A DNA stretch of 64,000 nucleotides from Burkholderiales bacterium 8X (GTDB taxonomy: Bacteria > Pseudomonadota > Gammaproteobacteria > Burkholderiales > Burkholderiaceae_C): NCBI GenBank assembly GCA_902506565.1, contig LR732703.1, positions 1,970,125-2,034,124 of the forward strand, read 5' to 3'. Within the stretch, counting starts at the first letter, position 1. The number at the start of each line of letters is the position of its first letter. The notes under the pieces are model-generated. The model saw nothing but the letters and a program-made list of their open reading frames with translations, was not told where the DNA came from and made no database searches. The translations under genes were made by a program, and so were the position numbers. Below are positions 46,181 through 55,089 of the stretch, one piece after another.

Positions 46181-49100
46181 TGGCCTCTCCTACCGAGTTT
46201 GCTGCGCTCTACGGTGATGCAGCCTCGCGTGCTGGTGCTGCACTCGGTGTGGACCCTTCGGTGATCCTTGGTCAGTGGGGGCTGGAAACCGGGTGGGGTC
46301 GTTCCGTGATTCCGGGGACGAACAATCTGGGCAACGTCAAAGACTTTGCAGGCGGTGGCGTCGCAGCTACCGACAACATGACCGGGAGCCGCGACAGGTA
46401 CAGGGCCTATCCGAGTCCTGATGCGTTCGCTGCCGATTACGTGAGCCTCGTTCAACGGCGGTACCCGGGCGCTTTGGGTGCTGGCGCTGACCCTGTGAAG
46501 TTCGCGGCTGGCCTGCAGGGCTATGCAGAGGATCCGCGCTACTCCGACAAGATCGCTCAAGCGGCCAGGATGGTCAATCAAGCTCCTGGCCCGGCAATGA
46601 ACGCGGTAGGGAAGGTGGTTGGCGGCATGTTGCCCTCGGCTAATGCGCAAGGGAGGAATATGGCTGATCTGTCGCCTGAAATGTCGGAGCTGGTAAATGC
46701 GTTTTCGCAGAAGGACCAGGGGCAAGCGGAGAACGCGCCCGCAGCGGATCCCATGGACGCGCTGGTGAATCAGTTCAAGCAAACGCCTGCAGCCCGCATG
46801 CAAGCTCCTCGACAAGCTCAGACCGCACAACCAGAGCGAGGCGGCGGAGTGCTGGACACATTCAGCCGCGTTGCAGCCAATGCCAACCCGATCGGGATGG
46901 TGGTGAACGGTCTCACGCGGCCAGGCTATGAACGCGACATGCTCAAAGGTTTCGGGAGTGGTGTAGCGGATGTGGGCAATACCATCATCAACGGCGGCGC
47001 CAAGCTGGCAGACGCAATCGGGCTAGGTGTGCAGGATCCGAAGCAATCGACGCTTGGACGCTTGAGGATCACTCCGCCGCTCGCAGATCGTCAAGCGAGC
47101 ATGGATGACTACAACCGGGAGAACGCTTCGACCGCATTCGGTCTGGGGCGAGTAGGCGGGAACATCGCAGTGACGATGCCGGTAGGCGGTGCCATCGGTA
47201 GTGTTGTGAAGAGTGCTGCGGCCTTGCCGATGCTCTCGCGAGTGGCTCCGACCGTCAGTGCAATTGGAACGTCTATCGGGAGCGGTGGCCTATCCACCGG
47301 TCTAGCGCCGGCGTCCATCGCGGGGCAGGTCGGGAACCTCGGCGTGCGTGCTCTCGGCGGTGGCATCAACGGCTATGCGAGTGCTGGACTGATCGATCCA
47401 TCCACAGCAAACACTGGAGGCGTTATCGGCGCAGCTGCTGGTCCTGTCCTGCTGGGTGTCGGCAAGGGGGCCGGTATGCTGGCTTCGCGTGTCCGGTCGT
47501 TCATGACCCCCGACGAAGTAAAGAGCGCGGAAGCGATCCTCCAAGCCGGAGGATACAAGTCGCCCGAAGAGATCGCGGCTGTACGTGCTGCTCTCGCTCA
47601 ACAAGGCCCGCATATCACCGGCGAGGCTCCCACGGTTCCGCAGATCCTGCAAAACCCGGGGGTGAGCCAACTGCAGCGCACCTTGCGCAACAGCGGCGAA
47701 ACGCCCATTCTTCAGCGCGAGGTAGCACAAGATGCGGCCCGGTTCGCCACCCTCGATCGCGTCTCGCCTGTCGCAGGCACGGTGCAACAGTCGGCGGAAA
47801 ACTTCGGCAACGCTCTGAGTGGTTCGGTGATGCCGGCCGAAGCCCAAGCTTCCCGGCGCGTGAACGCTGCATTCGATGCGGTAGACCCGATGAATGAAAC
47901 GCGCTTCAACCTGCCTATCGATCAGATGCAGGCGGCGAAGGACAAATTTCTTGGCGCCGGGACGTTCGGGTCTGGCAGCAAAGCCGATGCGGCGCTGGCA
48001 GAAGCGCGCAGGATCGGGCAAGAGACCGTGCCAGGCATTGAGGCGGTTACAGGCAGCGGCAAGGAAACGGATTTGCTCGCGGCGGTAAAGCGTGCAAGCG
48101 GTATCCGTGCTGATAGCGTCTCGGGCCGTGCATTCGCTGGTGAGTTGAAAGACCTTCGGCAAGGTCCCGGCATGGGCCGGCTTCTGAACAACAAGGGCGG
48201 GCAGTCGCTGGATAAGTTGGCAGAGCAAATGCATGCCTCTGGCTATATCGAGGATGCAGACCCAGCAACCCTACTCAATGCGCTGCGCTCCGGTGATCGA
48301 GTCATGCCGACAAGCGCCGATGCGGGGAGTCTCTTCCGCGCCGGCCTTGAATCGTCCATGGGGGATGCACCTGGTGCAATGACGATGCCGAAGACGGTTG
48401 CCTTCCGTGAAATGCAGAACATGCGTTCGTCCCTCGGTGAGGCTGCACAGCAAGCCAGCGACAAGGGAGCAAATAAGGAAGCTGCAGCGCTGCGCCAGAT
48501 GATCGCGGCGCTGGACGAGCGGACGCAAGCTGTAGCTTCAGGCAAGGGCGCGCAAGGCGAACACTTCCCGACCGATATTGTTGAAGCCTGGCAGAACGCC
48601 GTGAAGCTGCACGCCGACAAGATGGACAAGTTTTATACCGGCCCGCAAGCGTCGATGTTCCGCAATGCCGGTGATGGGCTGCCTCAGGCACAAGGCGCGG
48701 AGCTGGCGCCGAAGTTCTTCAATCCTCGCGGCTCGCAGTCGTCGGACATTGCATCGTTCAACAAGATCGCTGACGCGGAGACGGCGGCAGCTCTGAAAAA
48801 CTACGCGACCACCGACGCAGCAGATCAAACCGACCGGCTTGGGGTGCTCTCAAATGCCAAGTTCCAGAAGTGGATAAAAGCTCGTAGTGGCGCGATGGAG
48901 GGACTACTGACCGATGCCGAGCGTGCGCAGTTTCGAGGGGTGGCAGCAGATCTTGCGAGGGCGGATGCTGCGCGATCACTTGGGACGGCTCAAGGCTCCA
49001 ACACGGCGCAGAACGTCCAGAACGCGATGAGCCTTGGGCTGCTGGATAACAAGGGGGTGAACATCCTGGCGAACCGTATCCCATTCGTGGGCAAATTCAC

Positions 49101-49311
49101 CGGCCCGATCCTGGATGGCCTCAGAGAGACGGCGAAGCGCGGCAAGGTGGAGAAGCTTGGTGGTCTGCTGGCCGACCCCGAAGCCCTGAACAGCGCACTG
49201 CTGCAACAGCTCGTGCTGTCTCGCGGAGAGCCTATCGGATTGCTTTCGCCTGCTTCACTTGGGTTGCTTCGGTCCGCTCCTGCGGCGATAGCTGGTTCCG
49301 GGCGTCAGTGA
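46180..49311 (+). CDS. Very large protein with N-terminal muramidase-like domain (podovirus ejection-protein type)
   Basis: A 1043-residue protein. The first 140 or so residues resemble a FlgJ-type glucosaminidase/lysozyme: GVDPSVILGQWGLETGWG with a candidate catalytic Glu at about 36, then NNLGNVKDF and YAEDPRYSDKI. The rest is helical, Ala-rich and has several glycine-rich hydrophobic stretches (about 290-440). This is the layout of podovirus internal virion proteins that open the cell wall during DNA entry. No cell-lysis function is assumed. Confidence 0.62.
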   Translation: MASPTEFAALYGDAASRAGAALGVDPSVILGQWGLETGWGRSVIPGTNNLGNVKDFAGGGVAATDNMTGSRDRYRAYPSPDAFAADYVSLVQRRYPGALGAGADPVKFAAGLQGYAEDPRYSDKIAQAARMVNQAPGPAMNAVGKVVGGMLPSANAQGRNMADLSPEMSELVNAFSQKDQGQAENAPAADPMDALVNQFKQTPAARMQAPRQAQTAQPERGGGVLDTFSRVAANANPIGMVVNGLTRPGYERDMLKGFGSGVADVGNTIINGGAKLADAIGLGVQDPKQSTLGRLRITPPLADRQASMDDYNRENASTAFGLGRVGGNIAVTMPVGGAIGSVVKSAAALPMLSRVAPTVSAIGTSIGSGGLSTGLAPASIAGQVGNLGVRALGGGINGYASAGLIDPSTANTGGVIGAAAGPVLLGVGKGAGMLASRVRSFMTPDEVKSAEAILQAGGYKSPEEIAAVRAALAQQGPHITGEAPTVPQILQNPGVSQLQRTLRNSGETPILQREVAQDAARFATLDRVSPVAGTVQQSAENFGNALSGSVMPAEAQASRRVNAAFDAVDPMNETRFNLPIDQMQAAKDKFLGAGTFGSGSKADAALAEARRIGQETVPGIEAVTGSGKETDLLAAVKRASGIRADSVSGRAFAGELKDLRQGPGMGRLLNNKGGQSLDKLAEQMHASGYIEDADPATLLNALRSGDRVMPTSADAGSLFRAGLESSMGDAPGAMTMPKTVAFREMQNMRSSLGEAAQQASDKGANKEAAALRQMIAALDERTQAVASGKGAQGEHFPTDIVEAWQNAVKLHADKMDKFYTGPQASMFRNAGDGLPQAQGAELAPKFFNPRGSQSSDIASFNKIADAETAAALKNYATTDAADQTDRLGVLSNAKFQKWIKARSGAMEGLLTDAERAQFRGVAADLARADAARSLGTAQGSNTAQNVQNAMSLGLLDNKGVNILANRIPFVGKFTGPILDGLRETAKRGKVEKLGGLLADPEALNSALLQQLVLSRGEPIGLLSPASLGLLRSAPAAIAGSGRQ

Positions 49312-49423
49312 GATCACGGCCGGTCTTGAGCGTGTAAATGAAGTTCACCACAAACGCCAGAACGGCCAGTGCCACAAGCTTCCAGAACATGAAAGCGGTG
49401 AAGGTGAGCCCAAAGATTTCCAT
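49232..49423 (-). CDS. Small one-helix membrane protein (minus strand)
   Basis: A 63-residue frame with one long hydrophobic segment (FMFWKLVALAVLAFVVNFIYTL) and a charged C-terminus. It overlaps the 3' end of the large gene in the opposite direction by 80 bases. TM size and charge pattern would fit a holin-like or superinfection protein, but there is no supporting neighbour. Confidence 0.42.
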   Translation of the reverse strand: MEIFGLTFTAFMFWKLVALAVLAFVVNFIYTLKTGRDLTDARNQLSPQERTEATQVKQAKAIR

Positions 49424-49495
49424 TAACCGATGGTATGCAGACGGCCTCTACTTGCCTAGCTTAACGAACGACATAGCACCTGAAATGGGCGCGAA

Positions 49496-49951
49496 ATGAC
49501 GAAGAAACCAGAAACTGAAACTGCAGGCGAAAAAACAGGCGGACGGGAATATCTGTTCAAGCCTGGGCAATCGGGCAATCCCGCGGGCCGGCCGAAGGGC
49601 GCCAGTGCTGCAACGAAGCTCCGTCAGGCCATCGGGGACGGCGTTGAAGAGATCATTCGAAAGCTCGCTGAACAAGCAAAAGGCGGGGATGTGGCTGCGG
49701 CTCGCTTGCTGCTCGAACGGGTGCTACCCCCGGTGAAGGCCTCGGACGAACCGATAGAGATCGACATTCCCGAAGCTGGAAGCCTTACGGAGAAGGGGAG
49801 CGCCGTTCTGCGTGCTGCGGCGAATGGCCTGATCCCAGTAAGCCATGCCTCTGCGCTGATGACGGCGATCGGCGGTCTTGCCAAGGTGGCCGAGGTGGAC
49901 GACCTGGCACGTCGGATCGAAGCTTTGGAGGCGACTCATGCAAAGTCTTAA
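49496..49951 (+). CDS. DUF5681-type protein
   Basis: A 151-residue protein whose N-terminus FKPGQSGNPAGRPKGA is the DUF5681 signature. A helical segment (LRQAIGDGVEEIIRKLAEQAKGGDVAAARLLLERVLPP) follows. Such proteins are common in phages and islands, where some resemble small terminase subunits. No large terminase is nearby. ATG 49496 overlaps the next small gene by 14 bases. Confidence 0.78.
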   Translation: MTKKPETETAGEKTGGREYLFKPGQSGNPAGRPKGASAATKLRQAIGDGVEEIIRKLAEQAKGGDVAAARLLLERVLPPVKASDEPIEIDIPEAGSLTEKGSAVLRAAANGLIPVSHASALMTAIGGLAKVAEVDDLARRIEALEATHAKS

Positions 49952-50111
49952 GCATCGGCTTTCGCTAATCGAACAGGCGCAGCCCCGGCCGGTGGTGCGT
50001 GCATATCTCATCGCGGCGGAGAGCGAATTTCAGGCCCGCAAGCGTCTAGGTCTGAGCGAGCATCAAGACGCTTTCTTTATCCAGCTCGTTCCATTGAAGG
50101 GTAGGGCATGA
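49938..50111 (+). CDS. 57-residue hypothetical protein
   Basis: ATG 49938 lies in the 3' end of the DUF5681 gene. It starts MQSLKHRLSLIEQAQPRP. Its stop overlaps the next ATG by four bases. Coupling on both sides supports translation. No function is known. Confidence 0.5.
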   Translation: MQSLKHRLSLIEQAQPRPVVRAYLIAAESEFQARKRLGLSEHQDAFFIQLVPLKGRA

Positions 50112-50305
50112 CAAGTAATCTTGAACGGCGGCTTACGGCTCTCGAAGCCGATTCCGTAAAGGCGGCAAGTTCGCTCACGGTGAGGTTTATGGACGATGGC
50201 GGTACGCCTGAAGAACAAGCGGAGCACGCGGCTCTCAGAGCCTCAGGTGTGGACCTGCTTGTCGTGAATTTCGTTGGAGCAACTACGGGGGCTAACCATG
50301 TTTAG
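50108..50305 (+). CDS. 65-residue hypothetical protein
   Basis: ATG 50108 overlaps the upstream stop (ATGA). The start MTSNLERRLTALEADSVKA recalls the short coiled-coil proteins found near DUF5681 genes. It overlaps the next small gene by eight bases. Function unknown. Confidence 0.5.
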   Translation: MTSNLERRLTALEADSVKAASSLTVRFMDDGGTPEEQAEHAALRASGVDLLVVNFVGATTGANHV

Positions 50306-50432
50306 GGAAGCGCCTCCCGGTCAGCGATCGACCGCGCAAGTTCCTGGCCTGCTGGACTTCCGCGTTAAGAAGGCACTGAAAAAGCTCGCCAAGGTGCCCC
50401 AGAAGCCGGCGACGAAGAAACAACCCCGTTAA
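50298..50432 (+). CDS. 44-residue basic protein
   Basis: ATG 50298 begins inside the previous gene. The product is basic, ending in a Lys/Pro-rich tail (KKLAKVPQKPATKKQPR). It lies in a run of four tiny overlapping or closely spaced genes. Function unknown. Confidence 0.45.
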   Translation: MFREAPPGQRSTAQVPGLLDFRVKKALKKLAKVPQKPATKKQPR

Positions 50433-50450
50433 TGCAACTGAAAGAGAACC

Positions 50451-50588
50451 ATGACCACCGAAACAAGCACCATGAGCATTCACGACCTGCCCAAGCGAAT
50501 CGAGCAACTGGAGGCGGAGGTGATGGAGCTGAAGGCGTTGCTTGCCGCATTTGTTAAGCACTCACCGCCAAGTATGATGACGGATTGA
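50451..50588 (+). CDS. 45-residue coiled-coil protein
   Basis: AAAGAGAA precedes ATG 50451. The short product has a Leu/Glu heptad segment LPKRIEQLEAEVMELKALLAAF, a likely coiled coil or leucine-zipper dimer. Function unknown. Confidence 0.5.
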   Translation: MTTETSTMSIHDLPKRIEQLEAEVMELKALLAAFVKHSPPSMMTD

Positions 50589-50653
50589 CCGATTGCCGCT
50601 GCGCTCGCTGGACGGTTAGCAACTAGGCCTGTGCTTCGGTTGCCGGCGCGCCC

Positions 50654-51019
50654 GTGCATCTGAATCGTCAAGACGCTGAATCGCTTCGATCTCGATCCAG
50701 GCCGGTGGACATCGTGCCGACGCAGGGTGCCGACAAGATGTCAGGGCGAAGTCGGAAAAGCCCTGAGTTGCAACGTCGAGAGATCAATCACTCGATGGAC
50801 GACGCGCTGCAACCCCCCACGGGCAGGGACCGGGATCAAATGGATGTTCTTCGACGCAGAGTGCGGTTGGCTTCAAACGATCAGGCATCGTGTAGCAGAC
50901 TGGATGCTCAGCTCCCCGTGATGGAGAGAGCCGCGGCGATCGCCACGCCCGGAGATCAAGCCGGAGCAGATTCCGTCCTCTATCAAGCCCGCAAAGCCTT
51001 TTTCGATCTGAAGTGTTGA
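50654..51019 (+). CDS. Doubtful hypothetical protein
   Basis: An open frame of 121 codons from GTG 50654, or about 93 from ATG 50738. The C-terminal part (DALQPPTGRDRDQMDVLRRRVRLASND) is protein-like, but there is no strong ribosome site or coupling. The frame may be fortuitous. The next 260 bases (51020-51281) hold nothing I can support. Confidence 0.3.
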   Translation: MHLNRQDAESLRSRSRPVDIVPTQGADKMSGRSRKSPELQRREINHSMDDALQPPTGRDRDQMDVLRRRVRLASNDQASCSRLDAQLPVMERAAAIATPGDQAGADSVLYQARKAFFDLKC

Positions 51020-51281
51020 CATGCGGCAGCCCGCTTGTTTGCTCTGACTGGTCGGCAGGGCGGTTTGCTCCGGCTCCGAAGAGCTTTCAGCATCTGGTTC
51101 AGGGTTGGTCAGCCCGGGACCGCCAGCTTCAAATCAACAAGCCGTTCAGACGTACTGCGAGCATTTTCCGCTTGTGGTTTAGAAGCTTTTGGAGCACCTT
51201 ACGGTCGCCTTCGACATGCCTACAGTACAAATAGCTGCTTGAAAGCGTCGCGCGGCTGTGGAAGGGGTATAGAGTCCGCGA

Positions 51282-51572
51282 ATGAGAGTTATGGATGAGT
51301 TCGTCCCCCGCGTCCAAGCTCGCATCGCCGTGCAGCTTTGGCGACGGGCCGAGCGCACGGCTAGGGCAGCGGAAAGCCTGCTTTTCCTGATGGCCCTTTC
51401 AAGGGTAGTGTTCGATGCGCCGGCGATGGCAGCAGCAGCCCTGAACGTCACCAACGCTCGTCGAATAGCGTCGGGACTGCTGATGGACTACTTGGCTGCT
51501 GCCGGGGAGGCAGCATGGCGTTCAAGCGGCGGCATGATGGCTGCCTCCGATAGCTCGCAAGCTCCTAAGTAG
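51282..51572 (+). CDS. Doubtful hypothetical protein
   Basis: A 96-residue Ala-rich helical frame starting MRVMDEFVPRVQARIAVQLW at ATG 51282. It has weak support: no clear Shine-Dalgarno and no known family. Confidence 0.3.
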   Translation: MRVMDEFVPRVQARIAVQLWRRAERTARAAESLLFLMALSRVVFDAPAMAAAALNVTNARRIASGLLMDYLAAAGEAAWRSSGGMMAASDSSQAPK

Positions 51573-52054
51573 GCAGTTAATCCGGCCGATGCATGTAGAC
51601 GGGCTTGGCATACAACGTCGCTGATGGCAGCAAGCTCAGACCTTAGACGCCGGTTCAGAGTAGCGTTGAACAACGAAGCTTGAGCCGCGCCGGCCAGGCG
51701 CTCTGCTCTTCCAAACCGAAAACAGATGTTGCCGTGATGCATGCAGATCCATCCGGTCAGCTTACGCTGCTACCCGCTGCTGGACGTCGCGTCCGGCCCA
51801 CTCAACCGCGAAATGAACTGTGCATCGGTGCATTTTTGATCGGCTGGATCGAAGCTCCGCAATCTGTGAAGGCCGCTGCGCGCTTGGCGTTGCCGTAGGA
51901 GCAGCTGAAAGTTCCCCTTTTGCCAGCGCGAATCTCAGACGCTAAAGCTGGCTTCACGAGCCTCGCCGTCGCCCTTAGCCGTCAGGGCAGGCAGTACTGC
52001 GAAAATGCTGGGCTGCCCAAGTTCACTGTTTCAAAAAACTAGATCCCGAGGTCC
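51573..52054. other. Stretch without a supported gene
   Basis: 482 bases between the doubtful 96-residue frame and the acyltransferase gene. A 72-codon plus-strand frame near 51680 lacks a ribosome site and family resemblance. I see no repeats, tRNA or terminator here. The low coding signal suggests decayed DNA or the acyltransferase promoter region. Confidence 0.5.
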
Positions 52055-54010
52055 ATGAGCGCCATTGCCTTAGAGCGCAGCGGTACAGCACCGCTACCGA
52101 GCCATATCGCCTATCGAGCTGACATCGACGGCCTGCGGGCCGTTGCTGTTCTTGCTGTACTGATCTTCCATGCTTTCCCGCAGTACCTGCCTGGAGGCTT
52201 TGTTGGGGTCGATGTCTTCTTCGTTATCTCTGGTTTTCTGATCACCAAGGTGATTCGGTCGAACCTGGAGCGTGGAACTTTCACCGTTCGAGATTTTTAC
52301 GCTCGACGGGTGCGCCGGATTTTCCCGGCGCTCGTCTTACTTCTTGCGGTGTGCCTGGGCTTTGGCTGGAAAACGTTGCTCGCCGAAGATCTGACCCAAC
52401 TGGCTAAGCACGTTTTCGGCGGAGCAACGTTCTCGTCGAATATTTTGCTTTGGCAGGAGGCGGGATACTTCGACAAAGCTTCGGAAAGCAAGCCGCTGCT
52501 GCACTTGTGGTCGCTTGGTATCGAAGAGCAGTTTTATGTTGTATGGCCTGTCCTTCTATGGCTTGGCTGGCGCCGCGTTCCGCCTTTAGTGCTGATCGGG
52601 TCGGCCATCCTTGCATCGTTCTTGTGGAACGTCTTGACCGTCGGAACAGACCAAACAGCAGCGTTCTACTCTCCAGCATCTCGTGCCTGGGAGTTGCTCT
52701 TTGGCGCGGCGCTCGCCTATCGTAAGCCCTTTCCGAAGATCAATGAGGTACAGCGGGACGTAGCTTCTGTTGCCGGTATCGGGCTCATCGCGTTCACGTA
52801 TGTCTTTATAAGTGGGGGGAGCCGTTTTCCTGGGTGGTGGGCCTTGCTGCCCGTGCTGGGGACATGCCTGATCATTGCCGCTGGTCCTGGCGCGTTGATA
52901 AACCGAAGCTTGCTATCCAGCCGAGCGATGGTCGGTATCGGACTGATTAGCTTCCCTCTGTACCTTTGGCATTGGCCGCTGCTGACGTTTGGCCGCGCGG
53001 CTGCACCAGACACGGACTTGGGTCGGGTCGCTCTGCTTATGACCAGCGTGCTATTTGCATGGCTCACATACCAGTATCTCGAAAAGCCGCTTCGTTTCGG
53101 CGGCAGGAGCGGCGTGAAGACGTTTGCTCTGAGCGGACTGTTAGTTCTCGTTGGGCTCTCCGCCGCATTGATCTTCAAGCAAGCGGGCTATCCCTCGCGT
53201 TATCCGGAGTTCATCCGGACGGCGACGCACTATGACCTAGAAGGTTATCGCGCTGGCATTCGCGCCGGTCATTGCTTCACGGATGCGGATCAAACCGCCC
53301 CTGAAATCCAACCCGGCTGTATCGACGAAGGAACAGGCCCGTTGGTAATGCTGTGGGGCGACTCCGGCGCGGCCTCGATCTATCCCGGTTTTCCTTCGGA
53401 TCGCAAGTACAGGGTTGCGCAGGTCACGTCGTCGGCATGTCCTCCTATCCTCGACTACGCCGGACAGGTCAGCGCCGGGTGCAGAGTCAACAATCAGAAA
53501 GCGCGGGCGCTTGTTCAAAGCCAAGCCCCTCAAATTGTGGTGCTCACGGCGATATGGGCGAACTACGACGCCAGTCAGCTGGTAGGGACGATCGAATTCC
53601 TAAAGAGCGCTGGCGTTGCTCGAGTAGTGGTCGTCGGCGCAGTTCCGGCGTGGAAGGAGCCGCCTTCGAGAACCGTTTTTCGGCTTTGGAAAGAAGATCC
53701 GTTGCATCTTGTGCCTTCCGATCGCTTGAACTACGACGCAGAGGGCATGTTTGCAGGACAGCCTCTATCCAACCCGTTGGCAGCGCGCTCTGAGAGTCTG
53801 GAACCGGAAATGTCGCAGCTCGCAGCGCGAGCAAGCGTTGAGTACGTCTCGGCCTTTGATTTGATGTGTGAGGCCCGGCGTTGCTTAGTTAGGGCGTCTA
53901 CGAAGAAGGGGGAGCCGTACTACTTGGATCAGGTTCACCTCAACAGAACCGGCGCGGAGTTCGTGGTGGGACGCCTGGTTGAACGCCTAGGTCTTGATCG
54001 GGCGCCTTAG
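52055..54010 (+). CDS. OafA/YrhL-type O-acetyltransferase with SGNH domain
   Basis: A 651-residue inner-membrane protein. The acyltransferase-3 part (about 20-370, ten or so helices) starts YRADIDGLRAVAVLAVLIFHAFP and contains FFVISGFLI, RRVRRIFPAL and LWSLGIEEQFYVVWP. A C-terminal periplasmic SGNH domain has the catalytic Ser in LWGDSGAA and the Asp/His in DQVHLN. Such enzymes acetylate O-antigen or other surface sugars. In a phage-derived element it would probably change the host surface (lysogenic conversion). Confidence 0.85.
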   Translation: MSAIALERSGTAPLPSHIAYRADIDGLRAVAVLAVLIFHAFPQYLPGGFVGVDVFFVISGFLITKVIRSNLERGTFTVRDFYARRVRRIFPALVLLLAVCLGFGWKTLLAEDLTQLAKHVFGGATFSSNILLWQEAGYFDKASESKPLLHLWSLGIEEQFYVVWPVLLWLGWRRVPPLVLIGSAILASFLWNVLTVGTDQTAAFYSPASRAWELLFGAALAYRKPFPKINEVQRDVASVAGIGLIAFTYVFISGGSRFPGWWALLPVLGTCLIIAAGPGALINRSLLSSRAMVGIGLISFPLYLWHWPLLTFGRAAAPDTDLGRVALLMTSVLFAWLTYQYLEKPLRFGGRSGVKTFALSGLLVLVGLSAALIFKQAGYPSRYPEFIRTATHYDLEGYRAGIRAGHCFTDADQTAPEIQPGCIDEGTGPLVMLWGDSGAASIYPGFPSDRKYRVAQVTSSACPPILDYAGQVSAGCRVNNQKARALVQSQAPQIVVLTAIWANYDASQLVGTIEFLKSAGVARVVVVGAVPAWKEPPSRTVFRLWKEDPLHLVPSDRLNYDAEGMFAGQPLSNPLAARSESLEPEMSQLAARASVEYVSAFDLMCEARRCLVRASTKKGEPYYLDQVHLNRTGAEFVVGRLVERLGLDRAP

Positions 54011-54013
54011 CAG

Positions 54014-54217
54014 CTACTTGTTGGGCATCGGCGGCGACGAGTGCAGCGGCGTCCGCTCGTTGTCGGTCTCCGGGACCATCCGAACGACTAGCGTGCCTTC
54101 TATGCGGACGGCCTCGGGGTGAGTCTTCCGAATTTCTTCTTCGGTGGTGTGATACCTCGTAGGCGACAGCTTTCCAAGCCAGAGGGTTTTCCATCGGTAC
54201 ATCTCGACTCGCTTCAT
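54014..54217 (-). CDS. Small SOS-box-controlled protein, unknown function
   Basis: A 67-residue protein starting MKRVEMYRWKTLWLGKL and containing YHTTEEEIRKTHPEAVRIEGTLVVRM. I recall similar short MKR..YRW proteins in phages and islands of Burkholderiales. A perfect CTGT-N8-ACAG box ends only two bases before the ATG at 54217, so LexA would block it directly. A longer frame to 54448 exists, but the box argues for this start. Confidence 0.7.
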   Translation of the reverse strand: MKRVEMYRWKTLWLGKLSPTRYHTTEEEIRKTHPEAVRIEGTLVVRMVPETDNERTPLHSSPPMPNK

Positions 54218-54219
54218 GA

Positions 54220-54235
54220 CTGTATAAATGTACAG
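54220..54235. promoter_or_regulatory. LexA (SOS) box CTGT-N8-ACAG
   Basis: CTGTATAAATGTACAG matches the LexA consensus of many proteobacteria exactly. It lies directly before the ATG of the leftward small gene at 54014-54217. The remaining 54236-54532 (about 300 bases) holds nothing else I can support. Confidence 0.75.
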
Positions 54236-54532
54236 CGTTTCGCTTGGCGCATCACCTGCGCAGGGTTTCTGTTCGCTCGGGAAGGCCCTGACTATTGACA
54301 CATCCAAGGCGCCTTCGGTGGCTAGGGCAGGGAAAAGTTGATCAACGGACCGAGCTTCAGTTCGCTGAGGAAGCCCCAAACTTAATACGTGGCGGACGTC
54401 GGGTTGGTAGCGGTGTCGGTGTTGCTCGTTAAAGAGGACATACTGCACGTCTCGTCGGAGGCATATCCCCTATAGAGCAGTTACGTCCGGCAGGCGCGAG
54501 TAATCCGCCTTACGATCCGCCGACAACGATCT

Positions 54533-55027
54533 ATGAACACAAAAAAATGTGCGAGCTGCGGCAGAACGCTGTTCTCGGCAGCCACCATCTGCCCGAATTG
54601 CGGAAGCGCTGTAGAAGCCGCGACGGCTCCAAAGCGGAACAAGACTACTGCAAAGCACAGGAAGTTTTTCGTCGCGGTGATTATCGGCATTCCTTTGTTG
54701 ATCTTCGTCAGTTATCAAATCGTCGCAGCCAAGCATGAGCGCGAAAGGGCGGCGGCTTTCGCAGCGCGGGAGGCCGCCTTCAACAAGAGGAACGCCGAGA
54801 ACTGCAAAGCAAGCCCAGCGGTTCTGTTTCCTGCGGGGAAGACGTTTGAGAGCAAAGACATCTCAGCTCTTCAGGACAAGAACTTTAACAAGATCGAGTA
54901 CTTTCCGAATCTTAGCTTTCGCATCAACTGCGATGGCACCTTCTTCGTAGTGCAGACATCGAAGGTCGATCCCGGTACACCTGGCACGCCCGCCTTTTAT
55001 CGGGTTGAGTCGGTCACGACTAATTAG
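54533..55027 (+). CDS. Zinc-ribbon membrane-anchored protein
   Basis: A 164-residue protein. The N-terminal zinc ribbon is CASCGRTLFSAATICPNCG (two CxxC pairs). A membrane helix follows (FFVAVIIGIPLLIFVSYQIVA), then a Lys/Ala-rich stretch and an extracytoplasmic domain. The ribbon-TM layout is common in cargo genes; the role is unknown. Confidence 0.65.
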   Translation: MNTKKCASCGRTLFSAATICPNCGSAVEAATAPKRNKTTAKHRKFFVAVIIGIPLLIFVSYQIVAAKHERERAAAFAAREAAFNKRNAENCKASPAVLFPAGKTFESKDISALQDKNFNKIEYFPNLSFRINCDGTFFVVQTSKVDPGTPGTPAFYRVESVTTN

Positions 55028-55089
55028 CTTCACACTCGCGCTCGCGAGGTCGAATCCGTAAGTTGCTTTGCAGAGAAGTTGGCAGCCGC

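Noticed and set aside
51680..51898. 72-codon plus-strand frame
   Set aside because: It has no Shine-Dalgarno, no coupling to neighbours and no recognisable domain.
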